DNA from: Plakobranchus ocellatus
Lineage: Eukaryota; Mollusca; Gastropoda; Plakobranchidae
Direction of reading: 5' to 3'
Assembly (NCBI GenBank): GCA_019648995.1
Contig: BLXT01005746.1
Span: 887,467-923,895 of the forward strand
DNA: 36,429 nucleotides
Of this stretch, positions 1 to 10,800 are shown in pieces. A program made the translations under genes and the position numbers. A model generated the notes under the pieces. The model did no database searches. It saw only the letters and a program-made list of their open reading frames with translations, and was not told the DNA's origin. Positions within the stretch are counted from its first letter, which is position 1. Each line of letters starts with the position of its first letter.

Positions 1-39
<39 letters not shown>

Positions 40-128
40 TCTCCCTCCCTCTCTCTCTCTCTTTCTCTGTCTACTACCTACTTACTTACTTATCTACCTA
101 CCTACCTACATAGTATCTCTCTCTCCCT

Positions 129-198
<70 letters not shown>

Positions 199-210
199 CT
201 ATCTATCTNN

Positions 211-287
<77 letters not shown>

Positions 288-311
288 CAACTGTCTATCT
301 CTCTCTCTCAC
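1..311. repeat. Compound CT / CTAC / CTAT microsatellite
   Basis: Starts as (CT)n, passes through CTAC/TTAC repeats (about 70-115), returns to (CT)n and then becomes a long (CTAT)n tract from about 145 to 287. Two N at 209-210 sit inside the tetranucleotide tract, so its true length is uncertain. Confidence 0.97.
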
Positions 312-753
312 AGGCTTTGGATTTATCAGAATTTTCAAGATAGCCTCTGTGGTATAAGATGTTAATAAACATTCTTACACCCATCAAAAATATATTGAAA
401 AATTTTGGGGTAAAACCTATAGAATATTTTAACATGTTCTTGCCGATGATAGTCTCACTTGCGTTGTGATATCTTACATATAACTTAAAATTGGTTCAGG
501 ACTAAAGAAGAGAAAACAAAAAAATGAACTGATATCTACATAGCAACAAGAATTATACATTTTAATGTTCCAAACTATACCACCATTTCACAATGACAGC
601 TCACAATTTTTTACAAATAGCCATAAAAGATATAACATCCTTTTTTTCATTAATGCATTAACCAATTTGAAATTCTTATTTTTGCAATGATGCCCTGATG
701 TCTTACCCGCAGACATACTGTTACATTTTTGCAATTCAGAATTTTTTTTTTAA
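312..753. other. Non-coding, no recognised feature
   Basis: AT-rich sequence between the microsatellite and the MITE. It lies 3' of the minus-strand CNBD1-like gene. I see no exon-like coding stretch on either strand. Confidence 0.6.
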
Positions 754-1138
754 CCCTATCTGTATGAGGTGTTTTATTGTCATATCCCTACGTCGGGGGT
801 AAATGAGTGACTCCACATTTCAATATCAATATACTCTTATTCGTATGTGTAGGGTAACTGCATGTCTCTATACCATATACAGTAAAAACAACATGCACGT
901 CCGGGGTAACAGAATCACCCTTACTTTACATAGTAAAAAATAATGAAGGGTTTCAGAAATGACCTTAGGTCAGTTCAATATTGATTTTCTGTCAATCAAT
1001 ATTATGTAATCATATTTCAAATTTAAAATTTTTGAGGAATACTGAGAAGCTGAAAGAAAAATTCCCATTTTAATTATTTTTAAACAAAATAAAAACAAGC
1101 CTTGGGGTAACAAAATTAGCCCACATGTATGGATAGGG
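754..1138. mobile_element. piggyBac-like MITE flanked by TTAA
   Basis: A 385-bp segment lies between TTAA at 750-753 and TTAA at 1139-1142. Both ends read CCCTATC inward, followed by a diverged inverted repeat (CCCTATCTGTATGAGGTG on the left, CCCTATCCATACATGTGGG on the right, read from the other strand). TTAA target duplication plus CCC-beginning termini is the hallmark of the piggyBac superfamily. There is no transposase reading frame inside, so it would be non-autonomous. The right-end motif GTGGGCTAATT also occurs at the right end of the insertion ending at 11947. Confidence 0.65.
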
Positions 1139-1142
1139 TTAA

Positions 1143-1685
1143 TGAAGCCAAACCAAGGCACAATTCTGAATTAGTGACTAAACTAAATGATACAAAGAAA
1201 AATATGTAAACGAAATTAAGCATAGATCTTAAGTGTGTAAAGTTTGGAAATGTCTGAGCGTTGCATTAAGTTTTTAATTTGTTCACAATGGTAAAGAATC
1301 CTGATTGAGAAAAGACCAAATCTTGGATTCTCTGCTCTGGTATTTTTCTTTGATTCTATATTTAAGTTTGAGATCAAACAAGTTTCTTTCAGCCCGACAA
1401 TCAATGAGTTTCCAGTTTATATAATATTTCGAATGTTTGATGGATTGACTGATTGACTGATTGATTGATTGATTCATTCATTCATTGACTATTCAATGTC
1501 CATTGCTCAAAACACCTATTCTGGTCTTGCCAAATTCTAATCAAAGGTGTCAAAGTTTTCTTTGGAGTAACTGGCATTTTCTCTAAATCAGCTTTCTCAT
1601 AGAGACGATCATATTCTCATGTATCATCATATTGCAGTCTGTAAACTGCAAGCAAGTATCCCACAGGCAAAGGCATGAGTCTCAT
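1143..1685. other. 3' flank of the CNBD1-like gene
   Basis: Probable 3' UTR and downstream region of the minus-strand gene that stops at 1686. A minus-strand ATTAAA at about 1273-1278, some 410 nt past the stop, is a possible but weak poly(A) signal. A short GATT/GACT then CATT microsatellite lies at about 1440-1485. Confidence 0.4.
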
Positions 1686-1814
1686 TTACTTGGCCCACTT
1701 CCCATAGCCAGGGCGAACCCCGTAAGCATTGATGACCTCGAGAACTTCAGCGTGTTTGAATTCATTCCACTCACGTTTGAGCTCCTGTTGGAGATACTCA
1801 TTCTGGATGTCCTC
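1686..1814 (-). CDS. CNBD1: CNBD1-like exon 14 (aa 462-503, stop)
   Basis: Acceptor TTGCTTGTCTCACCCAG. Encodes EDIQNEYLQQELKREWNEFK then HAEVLEVINAYGVRPGYGKW-AK and TAA at 1686-1688. An amphipathic helix rich in charged residues followed by a short Gly/Pro tail. Confidence 0.9.
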   Translation of the reverse strand, partial: EDIQNEYLQQELKREWNEFKHAEVLEVINAYGVRPGYGKWAK

Positions 1815-4800
1815 CTGGGTGAGACAAGCAACACAACAGTACAGAGATGAAAGTAAAAAATCGAGAGATCAAGGTAGAGCAAAAATAAGGAAAGGTAAAG
1901 GCAAGAAAAGGAAAGATACGTCAGCCAGAGTAGAGCACCAGAAGTGTAGAATTAAACTATAGCAAAGGGTGCAGGGCTCAGAAGTGGGATGTACTCACTT
2001 TTTATAGAATGCATCAAACAAATAGTGCCTGGACTTCACTGGCTAACATAAAAATGGCGATAATCATATATATAAATAATATAAATTATAGTTATCAACA
2101 CAAAAATCATGGAACAACCTCAAAACACTTCTGCTTAATATGAAGTTTATCATCATTTTAAAACAGCTCAACATCATCAAAAGTCTGCAGTCTTTACCAT
2201 GTACTGGCCTTGTTTGTACCCCTTTGTCTCTGCAGAGTGACTGCTTGGTGACTAAGCGCAGGATATTTATAAAGTTTCTCTATTGCTTTGTCCTTACGTT
2301 TCAACAGATTTTTAAGTTGACTTATTTCTTTGCGTTTAATTTTGAGAATTTTGAAGGTTCGTTATAATTGCTTTGTGCTTAAGTCTCAAGATATGGAAAC
2401 TTTGTTTGTAATGCTTTGTACTTATGCCTGGGAATTTCGAACGTTTGAAAACACTTATGTCTGGGGATTTCGTTGGTTTGTGTTTAAGTTTCAGGATTTT
2501 TAAAGTATGTTTTTAATTGCTTTGTGCATAGTATTGTGGATTTTGAAAGTTTGTTTTCATGACTTTGTGTTTTGATCAGAGGAATTTTAAAGTCTTCCTC
2601 TTTTTTTGTGGTTGAGTCTGGGGGTTTTGCACTCTAAAAGTTTCAATGATGAATAGAGGGAGGCCCCGTCTATATTTTTACAAACTGCTCTGACTGTTCT
2701 ACATCGCTGTTAGTCCTACCTTAGTGAGGTCACCAAATGTCCTGGTGTTTGACTGTCTGAACAGCTGCTGTGTGACATCATCAAGGTCTGCAGACGGACA
2801 CAGTGAAAATAGAAAATCAGTAAGAGAAAACAATGCACAGACACTCTGCTAATTATCTTTCAGAATACTGTTATTACTAGGAATATAGATATTTTAGAAA
2901 GTAATCATATCCAAATACAACAGTGTATATTTTCCTCAATGAAAGTAAGAAAAGTAAACAAGGTAAACAAGATTAGTTTCAATGGCTGAACGATGATCCA
3001 GAACTAGACGTTTTTTTTTATATAGCCAGTCCACAAAAAGGTGATCTCAGGCTTTTAGGCCCTCCGTCAGGCAAGGGCACCGGTAGCAGAGCTTGAACCT
3101 GTGGCAGAAGGATCCCTGCAGATATCAGGGAGGACTCGCTAACCACTATGCCACCGACGCCCCTTCCAGAATTAGACAACTTGCATTTTTTCTGGCCCAT
3201 CTCTTTTTTTATTATGATCCTACATGTTATTATCAATTTACGAACTTAGACCTGAAAAATGTAAATAGAACTTTTTTCCAAAACGTTAAAGAAAAATATT
3301 GCTTGGGTTCAGGGTATGTGATGTTTATAAAATAACAGGCAGTGTGAGGAATATTTTTACTCAGTATGTACCACAGTGAAAGTGTTAAAATACTGACAAT
3401 CGGTAGTCATGTCCTCCTGCTTTTTTTATTGGAGAAAACCTATTGCACAAGTCTGGGGCAAAGATGCAATACTCGCAGATTAAAGGTTAAGACTGCACCC
3501 TGTTCTCTCAGAGCACTGCACTGCCCTTTAGCAAAAGTCCAGTGGCTCCCTATATCACCTGCATCTGACCACAGGCTTCACCAAAACTCCAAACATCCCC
3601 ATCAAGGATTGACAGAAGGGTGAAATAGGAGAGAAAGGAAGAAAGAGGAATTCAAACTAATATAAAAAACAAAGGCAGAAGAACTTTCACATGGCTGAGC
3701 AGGGCAGATTCATGATAAGATTTCCGATTCAAAATTTTAGATCAGTCATTTATGATGTGTATTACATGAGGTTCCAAAAGTTATGGAGGCTTGGCGAGCA
3801 CAAGTGAGGTATTTGCTGCTGTTGTTTCAACTTTTCACCGGTGCCAAGCCTTTGCAGGGACCAAACGTCAGAAATTAGAACAGTAATCGATCTGCTATGT
3901 AAAAGAAACAACTCATTTCTTATCTCTCTGTAATCAAAAGATTTGTTTTGGCAAGAGCTGATGTTTCCTGATATTTTCTGGCCAAGATTTTATTCTTGTC
4001 AACAATTATAAAGTCACAAAAACGGGAGGTAATAATGAGATTTTTCTCATACAAATACTTTTTTTTCATTTTTACCCCTTTTCGTTAGTTTCTCTCGGCA
4101 GATCTTTAGATTCAAATCCTACTGCCGACCTAATATTTTTTTAGTTCTTACATCATGGTAAATGCATGATTTTCTTGGATGATGTTCTCTTCACCGCTGG
4201 ACCACAGCTGCCAGTGTTATCTAATGGTTTAGGTACAGGTGCACTACATCTGCTATGATTTTAATGCCTCTCATGCAATCTGTCCCAGCAGCCACTTACT
4301 TTTGAGCTTCTCTGGACGGACAACCCCGAGCTCGACATCTGATGCTGTCACAATGGAACATGTGACTGGTTCGTCCAGCAGTAGACTAATCTCAGCAAAA
4401 CTGTCAGAAGGTCCAAGCCTGCCCATAACAACCTGCTTAGTGCGTTGCTCCTGGCCAGACAGGATAATTCCACAAAATTGGATTGCTTTTATTTTATTTT
4501 TGTTCAGTTCTTAAGCATCTTCATTATTAATGCAATCTCAAACTTAATGGCCCTCGTTGGGACTGAATTGATAACACAAGAAGAAAAGAGAAAAAAGATG
4601 AGGATGAGGGGCTGGGGATGGCGAAGGATAAAAGGAGTGACAAAGATGCAAAAGAGAAGCGAAGGAAAAGAATTGGAAGGAAAAAAGAAGAATAGGAAGT
4701 GAAAGTTGGTTATTAAGAAACATTAATGCCAAGGGACAAAAGAGATGCTCAGTTCTTATCATATAAAATTGTTAAGTGTTAATTAAAAGATTCTTTTTTT

Positions 4801-7800
4801 AAGACTAAGTTTAGATTATCCACCATCTTCACAGGGTCTGGAAAAAGTTTTGAGGTTTTTCTCAGGCAGAATTTTAAGCTCAGGATAAGCCAAGCTACAA
4901 AAGGTTCATATGGTCTTTTTTTTTCATTAATAATTTCTTCTTTGTTTGTTTCTTCATTTTTTTACAATGCTGGCAAGTTATATCAAATTTGTAGAGCTTA
5001 GCTAGCATAAAGTCTGCATAAGGTCAAGTCTTCAAGTGTAATTAGTTTTATCTTGGCGAGAAAAAAAAAGGCTATTGTTATGCCTCAATATTAGTCTCAC
5101 TGAGCAACAGATTTCAGATTGCTCAGTTGAGATCAAGATTTTTGTTTAAAAAAAAAAGAGAAAAAAAATGCATGTATTCTCCTAATAATCCAAGTCACAA
5201 AAAGAGCATGATACTAATATTTTCTTCTCAAAGAAATCATAACCACAGGTTTTTTTTTAATCATTAAAATGAAAACTTTGCTATCCAACATTGTTATTTG
5301 GAATTTCCCTCTGATTACAACTGGTCTTAAGATAAACATAAGAACATATCCATATATAGCGCAAAACTCTCAACTGGCAATATTTTCTCTTACAAGTGGA
5401 TCATAGATGTCTCATGCTTCCACTTCACACACTCTCTCTCAATCTATTATGATCCGTCATATAATAACATTTTTCTATTCTATCTGTGTGAAAACTGAGC
5501 AAATCTTGAGCTGATTGTTCAGTTTCAATCATTTTTCTATTCTATCTGTGTGAAAACTGAGCAATTCTTGAGCTGATTGTTCAGTTTCAATCCTTTTTTT
5601 ATTCTATCTGTGTGAAAACTGAGCAAATCTTGAGCTGATTGTTCACTTTCAATCATTTTTCTATTCTATCTGTGTGAAAAGTGAGCAAATCTTGAGCAGA
5701 TTGTTCAGTTTCAATCATTTTTCTTCTTCTGTGTGAAAACTGAACAAATGTTGGGCTGGTTGTTCAGTTTTAATTATCTCTTCATTTAAAATTAAGTAAA
5801 ACAAAATTATAACGCACTTATCTTGACACAGCTAACTTTGGCTCTCACAATATTACAAACAAAATTATATACCAAAAGTTTTAGTTCTTTTTTCTTTTTA
5901 AATTTCAAGTTTCACTAGAAAGCCTATCAAAAATTTTCAGACATCTGGCCTCACCTTTTTGCCATTCTTGAGTGTAACCAGCACATCTACCTGGCGCAGA
6001 ACATGACACTCCCCCAATCGGATAAACCCAATAAATGGTGATTTGTAGCCTTCACTTACCAACACTGAAAGAAAGGAAAGATGAAGCATGTAATGATTAA
6101 GATTGTCTTACCCTTTCTCAAACATTTCTGTTAAAAACTCTAGAACTAGCGTTACATTTTGCACGAAACAATGATCTTTTGCATTTGTAATAATTTCTTA
6201 ATTGATTTAATAAAACTATCATAGATCTAAAATAAAATGTTTTTCTCTTACATCATTTAGGCATAAAATCCAGATATTAACAATATATATTCTTGCCTGT
6301 GCTTGAAGGGTGAAAGAAAACTTGAACCTATGTTTCAAAGGTAAGAGTAGATTTTTGTAGCTGTAATTGTAGGATAGGAGAAAATTTTCTACCTGTGTTT
6401 GGTGGGTAGGAGATCCAGTCTATTGAATCAGCTACAGAGATGTGTCAAGTTGTAATGGGAGGGTAAGGGAAGATTGTCTACCTGTGTCTGGAAGGAAAGA
6501 GAATGTTTTGTACCTGTGTTTGGTGGGTAGGAGATCCAGTCTATAGAATCAGCTACAGAGATGAGCGGTTGTTTTGGCCACATGCGATACTGCTCACATG
6601 ACAGGAGAAGGTTTAACTTTTCTGTGTGCTCCCGTTGTTTGATTTGCTGCACAAAAAATATTTTAAAAAGTACTTAAAAGCTTTTTTTTTCTTTCAATTT
6701 TTACTTAACAACAGTGATGACAAATAAGCTGTAAAAATCATATTTTGCTGAAAATATCTAAAATAGTTTCTTAAGTGAAACTTTAAAACAAAAATATTAA
6801 TATCAATTTAGATGCCAATGATAAAAAAGAAGCTTTTCTTAATAGCAATTTTTTTTCGAGAAAATTAGGGGGGGGGGATCTTTTTTTTTGCCAGTTCTTT
6901 TTCAGATTTGATTGAGCACTAACCGTGATCACACGCTTGTAGTCATTAGCAGAGATTTTCATAAACTCAGCATTTGGCTCAGTCGTCACAACACTGAATT
7001 CTCTGAAAATGGAGATACAATTTTAAAAAGCTGGTTATTTCAAGGACATATGAGAACAAAATTGATTTCCTCCAAAGATAAATGATTCTGGTATTAAATC
7101 TAAAGATCATACAAAAATATTTCCTTTGTACTCTGGAAATCACCATAGAATGCCCTCATTCAAGTCATAATGAATCTGCAATGTTCAAACACGCCTATGC
7201 TTTATCGAAGATGATCAACTTGATACTGCAGAAAATCAAGAGAAAGAGATTTAAATGTTACATACCTAATACAGAAAGATCGATCAAAATCAGATCATGT
7301 CGTTTGTATTCTTTGCAAAATTCAGAGCAAATAGTCTAAATGTTTTGCTTATTTGAAAATTTCTTAGTCCAGTTTCAATTAAATTGGGCTTTGCTAAAGA
7401 AAAGAAATTTTATGATTTTACAAAATACAATCAAAATATGTCTAGAAAGTCAATAAGCTAGATCCAGCCATGTCCGTATTATGTCCTTAATCTTATGTTG
7501 ATGACATGAGACAGTGCATTTTAATCATGAAATATGGCAAAAACTAAGCTTTGGGTGTGGAAGCAAAAGTTAATATGGTAAAAACTGGGCTTTTGTTGTG
7601 GAAGCAAAGGTTAATATGGTAAAAAACTGGGCTTTTGGTGTGGAAGCAAAATAGTGTGGTAAAAATTGGACTTTTGGTGTGAAAGCAAAAGTTCCAGTGA
7701 CGATGGTTTAATGTCTCCTAAGCTCCATGAGGATCTAATGTCCCCATGCGGCAAGCTGCTGTAAAAACAGGACATGTATAGCATAAAGTACATTTCCTTA

Positions 7801-10800
7801 TCTGTAAGCTATAAGAATTTAGCTTTGTTATGGATCTTGGTACACCATCGTTGCATATTAATTTTTTCCCTACATATGCAGATTAATATACCAGTAGTAC
7901 AATACTATCTTTTTTTTTTTATTTAGATTGGTTAATGGAGATGAATTCAGTCCCAAGTAAAGTACATGTGACCATTTATCTTTTTTGATTAAAGAAAGAA
8001 ATGAAGAATATATTTTGTTTCATCATTGCATAGTCTACTAAATCAAGAAAACCAATAGGGCAGATGCTGTCAATTTCATTCAAGCTTTTTTTTTTTTTTT
8101 TTTACCAATATGGAATATGCTTTAGAGATACCTGGTAAATGCTAAATACAATATTTAAAGAATTACCTCAAGGCATTAAAGAGAAATGAATTTGTTATGA
8201 ATGGTATCCTATAGAGGCCATAGTTCCAGCTTTTGACAGATTAACCTTTGAGAGGTGAGAAAAGGTTCTTGGCCGTTGTACTCACTTTGTGTAAGGTTCT
8301 TCATAGTGAAGCCACGTTCCAAAGCAGTCGCCAACCCGAAGCTAAGTAAGATAAGAAGAACTGAGACACTTATGAGTTATACCAACATAACCATATTATT
8401 TCACATAAAAAATGCATGGCTTTCACATTAGCTGTAGGGCTTTTGAACTACCATGTTAGATACAGGCAATAACCAAGCCTGAACAAACTACACATTACTA
8501 ACTTGAATTAGCTCAATCACAGAATATGTATACAGTATATGCTTTAAAACATTGGAAATGAAATTGAGTGATCAAGCTTCTAAATTATCATGACACAAGA
8601 AGTGCTAAACAAGACACTAAGCAAGGCTCAACATACTGTTTATTACACAGAGGCACCAAGCAAGGCTCAAGACACAATCTGCTGCACAGAGATAAGGCTC
8701 AATAATTGTCTACTGTACAAAGGTACTAAGTAAAATTCATTATACAGAAGTATCAAGCAAGGTCCCAGAAACTGTCTTCTACACAGATGTGTTAAGCAAG
8801 GTTCAATGGATTGTCTACTGTACAGAGGTATTAAGCAAAGCTCAATAAACTATCTGCTGATTGAATGTTTAGTCAGTTATATTGACAGTCTAGTAACAAA
8901 AGCAATACTTGGTAGCTGTAGCGGCGGAAAATTTTTAGACAGTAAAGTTATAATGTAGTGGTTATTCTAACGGAAATATTATCAGCATGACAGGAATTAT
9001 GTACACAGCTCATTTGCTGCTGAGCCTTCTCTGCTGGTCTTATCATACATCTAAGTACCAAAATAGTCTAAACACAGAAATGAACCCTGCAATGCGATCT
9101 CTAATAATGCCTAAGTCAACCTTGGCAAAAATAAGAATAAACTCCTTTTAATAGAAATATACAATTTCAAGCCATATTATCCTTTTATAATTTTTTAAAG
9201 TGCCAAGACAACCTCTTTTGTTAGTAATTATGTCTAGTATTGCCTAACTTGAATTGGTTTTAGGACCAGCAATCATTTTATTTCAAATTACTGTCTTAGG
9301 CCAAAAATGCAATATCAGGAACAGCATGATGCTATATTTTTGCACATTAAACTCTAAATAAAACATTGTCAGGACCCTCAGCTCTCTTTTGCTTTAATCA
9401 CTATTGTATAACCATGGAGCACTTTATGTACAGGTACTTACATATGTTTCATCTTCTTCCTTTAAATCTGATCCCTCAAGAGATAAAAATGACTCTGGGT
9501 AGACACCATTTTGGCCCCCAAGTAAATACGGTGAGAAAACTGGCTTCACTTCCCCCCTCAGCACCATGTAAATGCCTGTCTTTCCATAAACTGTTTCGTA
9601 AACAAGGAAAAAATAATCATCAAAAAGACGGGAAGAAGAAGGAAAGCTAAGGCATATTCACAGATCATCATTTATCATGGCTGTTTTTGTGTTCTGAAAT
9701 AAAATTTCATGATGTTTCAGCACTTATCAGCCATGCATGAATACAAAAGTCAAACAACAAGTTTGATTTTAAAATTTAGAAAAACTGTAGACTATTGTAC
9801 AAATGTTGGAATTCAAATCTGAACAAAATGTTGGATCAAGCTAATGAACAAAAAATATTGTTGTGTTTCCTAAGAAATTTGGATTGTTTCTTCTTTATTT
9901 GGTTATTTAAATCTTATGAACAAGTTTGCTTCTGCAGAATATCAACAATAAAAAAAAGGAAATATTAATAATAAAGAAAGAATGTTATAAAAACGATGAT
10001 AATGGAAGGAAATAAGAATTATAATTAGCAAAATCATGAAAACTTTGGCCTAACAGTGTAATAATAATCCCACCACTAAACTTTCCTTTAACAACCCCCA
10101 CAAAAAAAAAAAATTACAATTGTTAGATTTTTGCATTTTCCTAAGAGAAAATTAAGGATGAAATTTGATTCTGATCAATATCAGACTTACCAGAGAAATT
10201 GCATTAGACCAGGATATCGTCAGTGTGCTAACCTTTTGGCCTAAGTCGATTTTGGTAGTTTTGAGTAAACTTAAAAAAACTGATTTATGACCGATTTACA
10301 TGACTTAGGTGTACCAAAAGCACATAACTTTGACTGTTAGGACTAGACAAATACATCCGATGACTTATTTTACACAATCGCGCGTTTATTTAATAATAAA
10401 TCGACTTAGGCCATAATGCGCTGAGGGCCGCACGACTTGGGCCAAAATGTACACGACTTAGGCTATAATGCGCGCAGGTAAGATGACTTAGGCCAAAAGG
10501 AGATTGACCTAGGCTATTGTATTTTCGTGCGCTAGGTGACTATGGTCAACATGATAATAGGCCTGACCACTATTATTACAGTGGTATTTGATATGCGGCT
10601 TAACAATCGTTGTTATTAAATGTTATTTTCATAAATTATTCTAAAGTTTAATGGCTCTCTTTGCGCANNNNNNNNNNNNNNNNNNNNNNNNNNNNNNNNN
10701 NNNNNNNNNNNNNNNNNNNNNNNNNNNNNNNNNNNNNNNNNNNNNNNNNNNNNNNNNNNNNNNNNNNNNNNNNNNNNNNNNNNNNNNNNNNNNNNNNNNN

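Noticed and set aside
3440..3625. GC-richer stretch with an open plus frame, considered as an exon or LINE fragment
   Set aside because: No splice sites and only a vague resemblance to retroelement sequence.
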